Of a stretch of DNA of 64,000 bases, positions 35,423 through 44,821 are shown piece by piece (position 1 is the first letter of the stretch; the number at the start of each line of letters is the position of its first letter). A program made the translations under genes and the position numbers. Source of the DNA: Deinobacterium chartae (GTDB taxonomy: Bacteria; Deinococcota; Deinococci; Deinococcales; Deinococcaceae); assembly GCF_014202645.1 (NCBI RefSeq), contig NZ_JACHHG010000007.1:142654-206653 (forward strand). The letters run 5' to 3'. The notes under the pieces were generated by a model. The model ran no database searches, was not told where the DNA came from, and worked only from the letters and a program-made list of their open reading frames with translations.

Positions 35423-35447
35423 CATCATGTGTAAGTTACACATGATG
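35423..35447 (+). promoter_or_regulatory. Operator palindrome copy 2 (penicillin-binding-protein operon)
   Basis: Same 25-base dyad as at 34812-34836 (arms CATCATGTGTAA / TTACACATGATG), here ending eight bases before the ATG of the class A penicillin-binding protein. A bound dimer would block initiation. It is about 75 bases upstream of the divergent gdx promoter and so probably does not control that gene. Confidence 0.82.
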
Positions 35448-35454
35448 TGCGTAC

Positions 35455-37692
35455 ATGATGCCTTGGCCTCTCCGCTCCGCCCTGCGCACACTGATGGCCC
35501 TCATCGCTGCGGTCTGCGCCGGTACCCTGGGCGTGCTGGCCGTTTTTGTGCTGAAGTGGGGGCGTGAATTACCCGACCCGGCACGGCTCGATGCCCTGAC
35601 CCTGGGAGCCACCAGCCGCATTCTGGCCCGCGACGGCACGCTGCTGGCCACCCTGCGCCCGGTCCTGCCCGGCGGAGCGCGGATTCAGCGCCGCCTGGTC
35701 CGCCTCGAGGAGGTCGCAGCGCACGCCGTACTCGCCGTGGTCACCTCGGAGGACCGCCGTTTTTTCGAGCACTCCGGCTTTGACCCGGTCGGCATCGCCC
35801 GCGCCGCCCTGCAACTGGCGCGCGGCGGGCGTCTGCAGGGCGCTTCCACCCTGACCGCACAGATCGTCAAGAACACGCTGCTGACCGATCTGGCCGGTCA
35901 CCGCTCCTGGGAACGCAAGGTCAAAGAAGCGCTGCTGGGCCTCGAGGTCGAGCGCCGTTACAGCAAACAGGAACTGCTGACCCTGTACCTCAACCTGGCT
36001 TACTGGGGGCGGGGCAGCGGAGCCGAGATCGTGGGAATCGACGCGGCCGCCCGTGCCTACCTGGGCCGCGCCCCCCGCGACCTGACCCTGGCCGAGAGCG
36101 TGTACCTCGCCACGCTGCTGCCCGCACCCGCCCGCTACCTCGACTATGCCGCCAACCGCTGGCGCATGCGTGACCTGCTCGATCGCATGGTCGCAGACGG
36201 GCACATCCGCCGCGCCGAGGCCCAAGCCGCCTGGCGCGAGCCGCTGCAACCCCGTGGCTGGCAGGTGCGCTACGACGCCAGCGGCCGGGTGCGCTCGGCA
36301 CGGCGGACTCCCGGTGCCCTGCACACCGCACCGGTCCCACCGGTCCAGGCTCCGCACTTCGTGCAGCAGGTCGAGCGCGAACTGGTCGCGCGGCTGGGCC
36401 GCGAGCGGGTCTACGCAGTCGGCGGCCTCGAGGTCTGGACCACACTTGACCCACAGGCCCAGCGGGCGGCCGAACAGGCCGCCGCCCGCGCCCCGCTGCC
36501 CATAGGTGCCACCCTCGGAGCCGTCACCCTCGACGCGCGCAACGGCGAGGTGCTGGCGATGGTCGGTCAGCGACCGGTCGCCGGGCAGGTTCCCGCCGAG
36601 TGGAACAACGCGGTGCAGGCCGTGCGGCAGGTGGGCAGCAGCATCAAACCGCTGCTCTATACCCTGGCCCTCGAGCAGGGTTACGGCCAAGACCACCTCG
36701 AGCTCGACACTCCGCTGTCCCTGCCCTGCGGCGGTTGCCCGGGCGGAAGCTGGCGGCCCCGCAACTACGGGGGCCGGGTGGGCAACGGCCCGGTCACCCT
36801 GCGACACGCCCTGGACCGCAGCCTCAACCTGCCCACCATCCGTCTGGCCCAGCGAGTGGGCCTCCCGCGCTTTACCGCCAAGCTGGCCGAACTGGGTCTG
36901 CCGCTTCCCGAGCAGCCCAACCTGACCTTGGCCCTGGGAACCCTCGAGACCAGCCCGCTCCGGCTGGCTGCGGCCTACCTGCCGTATACCACCGGCGGCC
37001 TGCGGATCGAGCCCAGCTACCTGCTGCGGGTACGCAGCGGTGGCACGACCCTGCTCGAGGCCCGGCTAGACCGGCCCCCGCCGCGCCGGGTCTGGAGCCC
37101 GCAGGTCGCCTGGCTGGGACTGGACATGCTGCGCGGCGTGGTCGAGGACCTGCCCGAATCCCGGGGCGGACTGGCCGAACGCGCCCGCCTGCCCGGCTGG
37201 CAGGTGGGCGGAAAGACCGGCACCACCAACGACGTGCGCGACGCCTGGTTCGTGGGGCTCACGCCCCGGGCGGTGTCTGCCGTCTGGATCGGTAAGGAAC
37301 GCGGCGGCTTCCTGCCGGAGAACGTGTACAGCGGCGTGCTGAACGTGGAACTGTGGCGCGATCTGATGCTCGGCACCCTGCGCGGCCATGCGCCACAACG
37401 CTTCGCTCCCCCGCCCGGGGTCGGTACCCGGCTGCTGGGCGACCTCGAGGTGGCCACCCTGGCTGTAGGCCCGCCCCGGCCGGCCGACCACGCTGCCCCG
37501 AGACCGATTCAGGCCGCGCCCCAGGCCCTCGAGGAGGCCGCCTGGATTACCCTGCCCCTGGATCGCCGCAACGGACGGCTGGCCGACGAGTTCACTCCGG
37601 CCGAACAGATCGTACGGCGCCGGGTGCGTGTCCGGGAGCTGCCGCTGTACCGCACCCCACAGTCGGCAGCGCTCTCGCCCGGAGGCCGCTGA
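35455..37692 (+). CDS. Class A penicillin-binding protein (transglycosylase/transpeptidase)
   Basis: The 745-residue bifunctional protein has an N-terminal membrane anchor (about 10-40). The GT51 glycosyltransferase domain has EDRRFFEHSGFD, GASTLTAQIVKN, and RKVKEALLGLEVERRYSKQELL. The transpeptidase domain has SxxK in VGSSIKPLLY, SLN, and KTGT in GGKTGTTND. It polymerises and crosslinks peptidoglycan at the outer face of the membrane. The stop codon is directly followed by the ATG of a class B protein, so both are made together. Start 35455 or 35458 (two ATGs in a row). A winged-helix regulator operator sits immediately upstream. Confidence 0.94.
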   Translation: MMPWPLRSALRTLMALIAAVCAGTLGVLAVFVLKWGRELPDPARLDALTLGATSRILARDGTLLATLRPVLPGGARIQRRLVRLEEVAAHAVLAVVTSEDRRFFEHSGFDPVGIARAALQLARGGRLQGASTLTAQIVKNTLLTDLAGHRSWERKVKEALLGLEVERRYSKQELLTLYLNLAYWGRGSGAEIVGIDAAARAYLGRAPRDLTLAESVYLATLLPAPARYLDYAANRWRMRDLLDRMVADGHIRRAEAQAAWREPLQPRGWQVRYDASGRVRSARRTPGALHTAPVPPVQAPHFVQQVERELVARLGRERVYAVGGLEVWTTLDPQAQRAAEQAAARAPLPIGATLGAVTLDARNGEVLAMVGQRPVAGQVPAEWNNAVQAVRQVGSSIKPLLYTLALEQGYGQDHLELDTPLSLPCGGCPGGSWRPRNYGGRVGNGPVTLRHALDRSLNLPTIRLAQRVGLPRFTAKLAELGLPLPEQPNLTLALGTLETSPLRLAAAYLPYTTGGLRIEPSYLLRVRSGGTTLLEARLDRPPPRRVWSPQVAWLGLDMLRGVVEDLPESRGGLAERARLPGWQVGGKTGTTNDVRDAWFVGLTPRAVSAVWIGKERGGFLPENVYSGVLNVELWRDLMLGTLRGHAPQRFAPPPGVGTRLLGDLEVATLAVGPPRPADHAAPRPIQAAPQALEEAAWITLPLDRRNGRLADEFTPAEQIVRRRVRVRELPLYRTPQSAALSPGGR

Positions 37693-39459
37693 ATGCGCAG
37701 CCTTGCCCGCCCCCACCGGGCCAGCCTGATGGCAGCAGTCTTCACCCTGGTGCTGGTCGCTTATACGGCGCGGCTTTACGACCTGCAGATCGAGCATTTC
37801 CACCGCTACGCGGCCAGCAGCCAGGGCAACTTGCTGCGCCAGGAGCGCGAACCTGCCCTGCGCGGCGAGTTGCGCGCCCGCGACGGCACGCTGCTCGCCA
37901 CCCACCGGCTGCGCTACGACCTGATCTACCACGGAGGAGCGGTGAGCGGCTGGGAGCGGATACGCTACCTCGCCCGCCTCGAGGAGAGGCCCCTGCCGCC
38001 CGGGGAAACGGGCGGCGAGGTGGTGCTGGCACGGGACCTGCTCCCCGAGCGTGCCCGCGCACTCAGCGAGCTGCTGGTCGGCCAGAGCGCCCTCGAGTTG
38101 CGTTCGCGCACCGTACGCGTCTACCCGCAAGGGGCGCTCGCCGGGAACCTGCTCGGCTACACCGCCGAAGCGAACGCCGCCGAGGTACAGCGCGGCTTGG
38201 AACGCGGCACCCGGGTCGGGCGCGCGGGCCTCGAGGCAGGACTCGACCGTTTTTTGCGGGGGCAAGACGGTCTGCGCGTGTGGGAGGTCGATGCGGCAGG
38301 CCGCGTCATCCGCCCGCTGGAGGGCATCAGCGCACGCGCAGGAGCCTCTGTGACCCTCACCCTCGACCCCCTCCTCCAGCGCGCCGCCGAGCGCGCCCTC
38401 GAGGAGGGCTTAGAGAGCGTGAACCGTCACCGCCGCCTGCACCGCCTGCGCCCCTACCCCACGGCGCGCGCCGCTGCCGTCGCGGTGGACCCACGCAGCG
38501 GCGAGGTACTGGCCCTGGCGACCTCCCCGCACCTTAACCCCAACGACTTCTCGCGGCACCCGCGCCCACCCGCGCTGGTCGCGGCCCTGACCGGCCAGAG
38601 CGGCGCCCTGCTCGACCGCAGCCTGCAGCCCTTCGCACCGGGCAGCGTCTTTAAAATCGCCTCCACCCTGGCCCACCTCGAGGCCTTCGGGAACCGCAGT
38701 TACGGCTGCCCCCCGTACCTCGAGGTGGGCGGGCGGCGCTTTCACAACTGGAACCGCACGCGCGACATGGGCGCCATGGACGCGCGCGCCGCCATCGCGT
38801 GGTCGTGTGACACCTGGTACTACGACGCCGCGCTGCAAAACGGCCCCAAACGCTATGCCGACGCCATCGCCGCCTGGGCAAGGCGACTGGGTTACGGCAT
38901 GCCCACCGGCCTCGAGCTGCCTTCCGAAGCTGCCGGACTCGTTCCCAGCGCCCGGGAATACGAAGCGCGCGGAACACCGTGGTACCCGGGCAACACGCTG
39001 AACTACGCGATCGGCCAGGGCGATCTGCTCGCCACACCGGCCCAGGTGGCCAGGGCACTTGCGGCGGTCGTTACCCGCGGCGAACTGCGCCCGCTGACCC
39101 TGCTGCGCGCGGTGGACGGGCAGGCCGTGCCGCGCCGCGCGCCGATGCGCATCCGGGCAAAACCGTCGAGCTGGGAGACGCTGCTCGAGGGCATGGAGGG
39201 CACGGTTCGCTACGGAACCGCAAAACACCTGCTGGGCCCGGGAAACTTTGCGGTTCCAACCGGGGGAAAGACCGGAACCGCCGAGACCGGGCGCGGCTGG
39301 GGTGCCTGGCACGCGTGGTACGCCGGTTACGGCCCGGTGGGAGCTCCGGATCTGGTGGTCGTCACCTTTTTCGAGCAGGGCGGCGAGGGCAGCGCGGTCG
39401 CCCTCGAGGCCGCGCGCAAGATCATGGCGGCCCGCTGGCAGGCCGAGCTTGCTCCGTAA
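37693..39459 (+). CDS. Class B penicillin-binding protein 2 (MrdA-like)
   Basis: The 588-residue protein has one N-terminal membrane segment (LMAAVFTLVLVAYTARLYDLQ), a dimerisation domain (REPALRGELRARDGTLLA), and a transpeptidase domain. Motifs are SVFK in APGSVFKIAS, WSCD as the SxN-type box, and KTGT in GGKTGTAET. It crosslinks peptidoglycan, most like elongation-type PBP2. It begins at the base after the class A stop, with GGAGG inside the end of that gene, so translation is coupled. Whether a RodA partner is nearby cannot be said; none is in this window. Confidence 0.92.
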   Translation: MRSLARPHRASLMAAVFTLVLVAYTARLYDLQIEHFHRYAASSQGNLLRQEREPALRGELRARDGTLLATHRLRYDLIYHGGAVSGWERIRYLARLEERPLPPGETGGEVVLARDLLPERARALSELLVGQSALELRSRTVRVYPQGALAGNLLGYTAEANAAEVQRGLERGTRVGRAGLEAGLDRFLRGQDGLRVWEVDAAGRVIRPLEGISARAGASVTLTLDPLLQRAAERALEEGLESVNRHRRLHRLRPYPTARAAAVAVDPRSGEVLALATSPHLNPNDFSRHPRPPALVAALTGQSGALLDRSLQPFAPGSVFKIASTLAHLEAFGNRSYGCPPYLEVGGRRFHNWNRTRDMGAMDARAAIAWSCDTWYYDAALQNGPKRYADAIAAWARRLGYGMPTGLELPSEAAGLVPSAREYEARGTPWYPGNTLNYAIGQGDLLATPAQVARALAAVVTRGELRPLTLLRAVDGQAVPRRAPMRIRAKPSSWETLLEGMEGTVRYGTAKHLLGPGNFAVPTGGKTGTAETGRGWGAWHAWYAGYGPVGAPDLVVVTFFEQGGEGSAVALEAARKIMAARWQAELAP

Positions 39460-39704
39460 ACCCAAAGGGGCATCCACGGATGCCGCGCCCGCCGCGTGCG
39501 GAAACCCTGCGCTCAGCCTCGCTGGCAGGCTTTGCCCGTCCCACGAACCGGAGACATTGAACAGGCGCTGTTTCAGCTGGTCGCAGCCGAGGCGCCGTTC
39601 CGCTGGGCCCTTTGCGCTCGAGGTGCCCGGCAAAGAAGCGAAGCGGGGAGTAGCGGTTCGACGACCCAAAAGTTAGACTGAGTAAAATTCTTTGGGGAGG
39701 CCGC
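39460..39704. other. Intergenic region, penicillin-binding-protein operon to isomerase gene
   Basis: A 245-base gap. GGCATCC AC GGATGCC (39469-39484) is a short perfect hairpin 10 bases past the stop and may end the operon, though no T run follows. TAAAAT about 20 bases before the next ATG may be its -10, with GGGGAGG as ribosome-binding site. I see no coding potential. Confidence 0.5.
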
Positions 39705-40547
39705 ATGACCCACACCGATCCTGCCAGCCGCTACCGCTCGCTGCGCCTCGAGTATCCCGCGCCGCACATTGCCGAGATCATCCTGACCGGCCCCGGACGC
39801 GGCAACGCCATGGGACCGGACACCTGGCGCGAACTGCCGCAGGCCGTCGCGGAAATCGAATCCCGGCCGGACCTGCGCGCTGCCATCGTGCGGGGCGAAG
39901 GCCGTCACTTTTCCACCGGGCTCGACCTCGAGGCGACCGGACAAGATCTCGCTCCGCTGCTGAACCGGCCCGCACTGGCCTTCGAGCGCGACCGCCTGCT
40001 CGGCTACATCCGCAGCATGCAGGCGGCCTTCGCGGCGGTGGCCGACGCCCGCGTTCCCTTCGTGGCCGCCGTGCACGGCTGGTGCATCGGGGCGGGCCTG
40101 GAACTCATCGCCGCCTGCGACCTGCGGCTGTGCGCCGCCGATGCCCGCTTCAGCCTACGCGAGGTCCGGCTGGCCATCGCCTCCGACCTGGGCGGCATAC
40201 AGCGCCTCCCTTACCTGATCGGCGAGGGCCGCGCCCGCGACCTGGCACTCACCGGACGCGACGTGGACGCCGCCTGGGCCGAACGTGCCGGGCTGGTTTC
40301 CGAGGTGCTGGAAACTCCCGAACAGACCGTGCAGGCAGCCCGCGACCTGGCCGCCCGACTCGCTACCAACCCCCCGCTGACGGTCGGCGGCATCAAACGC
40401 CTGATGAACGCCCGCCTCGAGGACGACCTGCGCCGGGGCCTGCGCGAAGCAGCCGCCTTCAACGCTGCCTACCTGCAGTCCGAGGACTACCTCGAGGCCC
40501 AGCGGGCCCTGGCCGAGCGCCGTGAACCGCAATTCAAGGGGAAATAA
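39705..40547 (+). CDS. Enoyl-CoA hydratase/isomerase family, probable delta(3,5)-delta(2,4)-dienoyl-CoA isomerase
   Basis: The 280-residue crotonase-fold protein has the oxyanion block [50 protein letters not shown]. The acidic residues at GLELI, REV and SDLGG match the three-acid arrangement of dienoyl-CoA isomerase (ECH1) better than plain hydratase, which lacks the Asp in SDLGG. It would shift double bonds of dienoyl-CoA during beta-oxidation of unsaturated fatty acids. GGGGAGG precedes the ATG. The following gene looks like 2,4-dienoyl-CoA reductase, which supports this role. Confidence 0.88.
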   Translation: MTHTDPASRYRSLRLEYPAPHIAEIILTGPGRGNAMGPDTWRELPQAVAEIESRPDLRAAIVRGEGRHFSTGLDLEATGQDLAPLLNRPALAFERDRLLGYIRSMQAAFAAVADARVPFVAAVHGWCIGAGLELIAACDLRLCAADARFSLREVRLAIASDLGGIQRLPYLIGEGRARDLALTGRDVDAAWAERAGLVSEVLETPEQTVQAARDLAARLATNPPLTVGGIKRLMNARLEDDLRRGLREAAAFNAAYLQSEDYLEAQRALAERREPQFKGK

Positions 40548-40664
40548 GAATCCGTTATAGCAAGCGAGCAGCCTGCTCTGTCCCGGCCAGCTGCCAGTCT
40601 CGCTGAAAACCGACGGCTGCTCGCCAAGAACACCGCCTTCTTACCTCTTCGCAAGGAGATCTCC

Positions 40665-41471
40665 ATGTCCGATCCTTTCCAGCCCAACCTCCTTTCCGGC
40701 AAGGTCGCCCTGGTCACCGGCGGCGGCAGCGGCATCAACCTCGCCATCGCCCAGCGCATGGCCGCGCAGGGCGCGGCCCTGATCCTGGTGGGCCGCACCC
40801 TCGAGAAGGTCGAGGCTGCGGCGCGCGACCTCGAGGCGGCGGGCGGGCGCGCCATCGGCCTGTCCGCCGACGTGCGCGACTACGCGGCCCTCGAGGCCGC
40901 CATCGTTCAGGGTGCCCGGCACTTCGGCGGCCTGGATATCGTGGTGTGCGGCGCGGCAGGCAATTTTCCGGCCCCGGCCACCGGGATGTCGGCCAACGGT
41001 TTTCGTTCGGTGGTGGACATCGACCTGCTGGGAACCTTCAACACCTGTCGCGCCGCCTTCGAGTACCTGCGCAAACCCGGAGCCTCGGTGGTCGCGATCT
41101 CGGCGGTGCAGGCCCTGATGCCCACTGCCCTGCAGAGCCACGTCTCGGCCGCCAAGGCCGGGGTGGACATGCTGATTCGGACCCTGGCCCTCGAGTGGGG
41201 TCCGCTGGGGGTTCGCCTGAACTCGATCGCGCCCGGCCCGGTCGAGGACACCGAAGGGGTACGGCGCCTGGTCCCGACCGAAGCGGCGCGCGAGGCGCTC
41301 ACCCGCTCGATTCCGCTGCAACGGTTCGCGCAGGGCAGCGAAATCGCCGATCTGGCACTGTTTTTGTGCTCGGATGCGGCGCGCTACATCACCGGGGCGG
41401 TGATTCCCTGCGACGGCGGGCAGTCGCTGCACGGCTCGGGCATCATGATGTCCTCGCTGGGGATTCGCTAG
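40665..41471 (+). CDS. SDR-family oxidoreductase, probable 2,4-dienoyl-CoA reductase
   Basis: The 268-residue short-chain dehydrogenase has the cofactor motif [17 protein letters not shown] and SADVRD. In place of the usual YxxxK it has [42 protein letters not shown]. That replacement of the Tyr region is a hallmark of the 2,4-dienoyl-CoA reductase (DECR) subgroup, where the catalytic Tyr sits elsewhere. It would reduce 2,4-dienoyl-CoA with NADPH. AAGGAGATCTCC precedes the ATG. It lies 117 bases downstream of the isomerase gene. Confidence 0.87.
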   Translation: MSDPFQPNLLSGKVALVTGGGSGINLAIAQRMAAQGAALILVGRTLEKVEAAARDLEAAGGRAIGLSADVRDYAALEAAIVQGARHFGGLDIVVCGAAGNFPAPATGMSANGFRSVVDIDLLGTFNTCRAAFEYLRKPGASVVAISAVQALMPTALQSHVSAAKAGVDMLIRTLALEWGPLGVRLNSIAPGPVEDTEGVRRLVPTEAAREALTRSIPLQRFAQGSEIADLALFLCSDAARYITGAVIPCDGGQSLHGSGIMMSSLGIR

Positions 41472-41606
41472 CGGCCTTCGTGCCGACCGACCTCGAGGCG
41501 CGGCGCTGCCTCGACGGCGGAATTCAAAATTGCACGGAGTCCAGACGTTTGCCCGGGCACATCCATGTCATGCCGCAGAGCGTTCCCAGGGGTAAAGGAG
41601 AGCACC

Positions 41607-42749
41607 ATGAAAACACCCCGGATCACCGCCCTGACCCTGACCGCCCTGCTCGCCGCCTGCGGCACGACTCCTCCCTCTAAGCCCCAACCCCTTGGTTTCA
41701 GCTCCCTCGACGCACTTCCCACCGACGTTCCAGCCCTCAGCAACGTCATCACCGTCAGCGGCCTCGCACCCAACGAAGAAGTCCAGGTCAGCCTCGAGGG
41801 GGACGCGAGCGGCGGCATCATGATGCGCCGCTCGCCCGATGAGCCCTGGAGTCCCTGGTTTAACGCTGACGCTCTGAAGAGCACTCCGCTGCGGGTCCGC
41901 AACGGTGATCAGTTGCGCGCCCGCATCACCACTGCAGACAGCGAAGGTGGCACGCGCAGCATGCGGCTGATCCTGGGCTCGGGTCCCACAGCGAAACCCA
42001 TTCCCTTCCAGACCAAAACCCTGAATCTGGCAGACGCGCCCAGGCTGCACGTAGCCGCCGAGGGAGGTTCGGATCAGAATCCCGGCACGGCGACCAAACC
42101 GCTGGCCACCCTAAAGCATGCGCTGAAACAGGCCAAGTCAGGTATTACTCTGGTGCTGCTCAACGGCAAGCATGTGATCAACGAGCCCCTTAACATCACG
42201 CAATCCGTCACCCTGCGCGGAGAAGAACAGGAGATGGTCCGCATCGTCTACACGGGATCGGACGCAGCTATCAAGGCGGAATTGGAAGAGGACGAGTCCC
42301 TGACGCTGAACAACCTGGTCATCGAAACCCCCTTTGACACTGCCAACCAGCTCACACTTAAAGGCGGCAGCGTCTCCGTGATGGAAAACACACGAACGGT
42401 AGGTCTGTCCAAGCACAATATCATCACAGCAACCGATGCCAACCTGATCATTCGGAATTCGTCGCTGTGGACCAAGGGTATTTACTACATCAACAGCTTC
42501 GGAGGCCTGCTCTCCAACCGCATCCTCAGCAACAACAACCCGACCAATGTGGTGCTGGTTAACAGCCCGATAGCCGTTTACCAGAACCAGGGGGTCGGTG
42601 GGCAGATCCCGGGCCTGCTCGGCACGGTCTCGCTTTCCCTGCTCGCGTCTGCCAAGTGCTCGCAAAGCTTCAAGAACCTGGACGTCTCCTTCATCAAGCA
42701 GCATCTGCCGGTCGTCGAGGTGAATGACGAACGCTCCAAGTGCTCTTGA
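41607..42749 (+). CDS. Lipoprotein with DUF1565/right-handed beta-helix domain
   Basis: The 380-residue product begins MKTPRITALTLTALLAACGT with a lipobox (LAAC), so it should be lipid-anchored. The first part (about 20-140) contains a small-molecule or sugar-binding-like beta domain. From about residue 150 it has LHVAAEGGSDQNPGTATKPLATLKHAL, the DUF1565 start of a parallel beta-helix, then repeated short strands (SVTLRGEE, SLTLNNLVIE, QLTLKGGSVSVM, NLIIRNSSLW). Such domains bind or cleave polysaccharide. AAAGGAGAGC precedes the ATG. Base composition of the C-terminal half looks lower in G+C than its neighbours. Confidence 0.82.
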   Translation: MKTPRITALTLTALLAACGTTPPSKPQPLGFSSLDALPTDVPALSNVITVSGLAPNEEVQVSLEGDASGGIMMRRSPDEPWSPWFNADALKSTPLRVRNGDQLRARITTADSEGGTRSMRLILGSGPTAKPIPFQTKTLNLADAPRLHVAAEGGSDQNPGTATKPLATLKHALKQAKSGITLVLLNGKHVINEPLNITQSVTLRGEEQEMVRIVYTGSDAAIKAELEEDESLTLNNLVIETPFDTANQLTLKGGSVSVMENTRTVGLSKHNIITATDANLIIRNSSLWTKGIYYINSFGGLLSNRILSNNNPTNVVLVNSPIAVYQNQGVGGQIPGLLGTVSLSLLASAKCSQSFKNLDVSFIKQHLPVVEVNDERSKCS

Positions 42750-42782
42750 GCCTGTCCAGCCCGCCACAATACCGATCAACAA

Positions 42783-42810
42783 AGAGGGGAAGGACCGTTC
42801 CTTCCCCTCT
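42783..42810 (+). terminator. Terminator after the beta-helix lipoprotein gene
   Basis: AGAGGGGAAGGA (42783-42794), loop CCGT, TCCTTCCCCTCT (42799-42810), a perfect 12-bp stem 34 bases after the stop. Two further GC-rich inverted repeats follow at about 42834-42870 and 42880-42900 and may serve the convergent apgM gene. Confidence 0.8.
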
Positions 42811-42896
42811 GGTTAAATGCACCTGCCCTGTGCGCTCGAGGCGGCAAGCTTGCTCGTCGCCTCGAGCGCACCAAACGCCCGGGCTGCTTCGGGCGC

Positions 42897-44117
42897 TCAG
42901 GCGCCGTATTTTTGCAGTTTCAGGGCGTTGGCCATCAAGAGCGGCATCACCTCGGTGCCCTTGCGCAGCATCAGGCTGCCCTTCTGGGCTTCTTCTTCGG
43001 TGAAGCGCGCGGCAAGGTCCTTGCGGCCCCAGTTGCTGTGGATCAGGAAGGGCACCGGGTGCCACGAGTGGGTGGTGAGCTTGCTGGGCGTGCTGTGGTC
43101 GCCCACCAGGGCCAGCACGTCCGGGTTCAGGGCGCGGATGCGCGGTAGCAGCGCATCGAACAGCTCGATCTTGTGCACCTTCTCCTCGAAGTTGCCGTCC
43201 TCACCGGTCGAGTCGGTCTTCTTGATGTGCACGAAGAAGAAGTCGTACCTGTCCCAGTTCGCCTCGAGGACCTGCATCTTCTCCTCGAGCGCGTCCTCAT
43301 GACCGGGCACCTCGAGGACCTGCATGCCGACCAGTTGTGCGAGGCCCTTGTACATCGGGTACGAGGCGATGCAGGCGGCGTTCAGCCGGTAGACCTCCTC
43401 GAAGGAGGGAAAGTGCGGCACGTCCGAGTAACCGCGGAACAGCACGCCGTTGATCTGCGGCTCGCCCTCGAGCGCCTGCTCTGCTTTCTCCACGAAGGCG
43501 TTGACCAGTTGCGCGGTGCGCTCGCTGGCGGCGTCTTGCGCCTGGGCGGTCAGCGGCACCACCCCGGTCGCCTGCGGGTCCACGTCCGAGACGTTGGCAC
43601 CCAGCGGGGTTCCGGTGGCGCGGAAGACCACCACGAAGCGGTGTTCGGACTCGGTGTAGATCTCGACCGGGGTGCCGTTCAGCTCGGGGATGGCCGCGCG
43701 CAGCTTCGCCACGACCCGCACGTTCTCCTCGTCGCTGGGGCGGCCCGCGCGGCGATCCTCGACCACGCGTCCGGCACCCAGGGTGGCGAAGTTGCCGCGC
43801 ACCGCCACGTCTCCGGCGTTCAGTTTCACGCCGATGCCCACGGCCGAGAGCGCGCCGCGTCCCACCGTGTACTTCAGCGGGTCATAGCCGAACAGCGACA
43901 GGTGGCCGGGGCCGCTGCCCGGGGTGATGCCGGCTCCGACCAGCTCGATCAGGCCCAGTTGTGACTCGCGCGCCAGGGCATCGAGGTTGGGGGTGGTGGC
44001 GCTGGCCAGCTCGGTTTCGCCGTTCGGCTCGAGGGGCAGGCCGCCTACGCCGTCGAGCACCACCATAACGATCTTGGATTCGGTCTTCTTGGAGAGTTCG
44101 CGGATGACCTCTAGCAT
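42897..44117 (-). CDS. apgM: 2,3-bisphosphoglycerate-independent phosphoglycerate mutase, archaeal type
   Basis: The 406-residue enzyme has the alkaline-phosphatase-superfamily blocks [80 protein letters not shown] and [22 protein letters not shown], typical of ApgM. It interconverts 3- and 2-phosphoglycerate in glycolysis using bound metal ions. The start at 44117 (MLEVIRELS) lies five bases after TAGATT, a leaderless pattern; the frame is open further upstream but that part has no family similarity. Confidence 0.95.
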   Translation of the reverse strand: MLEVIRELSKKTESKIVMVVLDGVGGLPLEPNGETELASATTPNLDALARESQLGLIELVGAGITPGSGPGHLSLFGYDPLKYTVGRGALSAVGIGVKLNAGDVAVRGNFATLGAGRVVEDRRAGRPSDEENVRVVAKLRAAIPELNGTPVEIYTESEHRFVVVFRATGTPLGANVSDVDPQATGVVPLTAQAQDAASERTAQLVNAFVEKAEQALEGEPQINGVLFRGYSDVPHFPSFEEVYRLNAACIASYPMYKGLAQLVGMQVLEVPGHEDALEEKMQVLEANWDRYDFFFVHIKKTDSTGEDGNFEEKVHKIELFDALLPRIRALNPDVLALVGDHSTPSKLTTHSWHPVPFLIHSNWGRKDLAARFTEEEAQKGSLMLRKGTEVMPLLMANALKLQKYGA

Positions 44118-44161
44118 GCCCCAATCTACCAGAGGCCGCGCGGGCCGAACGTCTGGCGGGT

Positions 44162-44821
44162 CTAGCTGAGCGGACGTTCGAGCGGCATGCCCTGTTCGTC
44201 CAGGGCCGGGTAGGGTTCGCTGCGCTCCCGATAGATCTCGGCTAGCTCCGGGTAAAGCCACTCGAAGGACAAGAGCTCGAGGGTCTCAGGATCGAGCTGC
44301 GGCGCGTCGTACATCCCGGCGCGCAGGCGCTGGCGCTGCGCCTCGAACAAGATGGTGGCCGCCGCGACCGACACGTTGAGGCTCTGGACCATGCCCATCA
44401 TCGGGATGATGACGTTGGCGTCGGCGGCCTCGGCGGCGGCCTGCGACACGCCCCACTTTTCTGCGCCCAACAGGACGCAGGTGGGCCGGGTGTAGTCGAG
44501 TTCACGGTAGTCCACCGCGCGCTCGGACAGGTGCGTGGCCAGCACCTGAAATCCGCGCGCCTGCATCTCGCGGATGGCGGGCAGTGCCTCGCGGTGCAGC
44601 CGCAGCGGCACCCACTTCTCGGCGGACCCGCTGGTGGCGTTGTAGGTGGGCATCCCGCCCTTGGGAACGACCGCGTGCGCCTCAAAAACCCCGACCGCGT
44701 CGCAGGAGCGCAAGATGGCCGACAGGTTGTGCGGCTTGTGCACCTCCTCGAGCAACACGCTGAGGGTGGGCTGGCGGTGGCTCAGCACGCGGCGGATCTT
44801 GGCCAGGCGTTCGGCCTTCAC
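44162..44821 (-). CDS. trmH: tRNA (guanosine-18-2'-O)-methyltransferase TrmH
   Basis: The 219-residue SPOUT methyltransferase has motif 1 [22 protein letters not shown], motif 2 [11 protein letters not shown], and motif 3 [27 protein letters not shown], which builds the knotted SAM site. A C-terminal extension ([23 protein letters not shown]) resembles Thermus TrmH. It would methylate the ribose of G18 in tRNA. Its ATG at 44821 overlaps the stop of the upstream gene by four bases, so it is translated with the PLP-fold/HRDC protein. Confidence 0.94.
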   Translation of the reverse strand: MKAERLAKIRRVLSHRQPTLSVLLEEVHKPHNLSAILRSCDAVGVFEAHAVVPKGGMPTYNATSGSAEKWVPLRLHREALPAIREMQARGFQVLATHLSERAVDYRELDYTRPTCVLLGAEKWGVSQAAAEAADANVIIPMMGMVQSLNVSVAAATILFEAQRQRLRAGMYDAPQLDPETLELLSFEWLYPELAEIYRERSEPYPALDEQGMPLERPLS

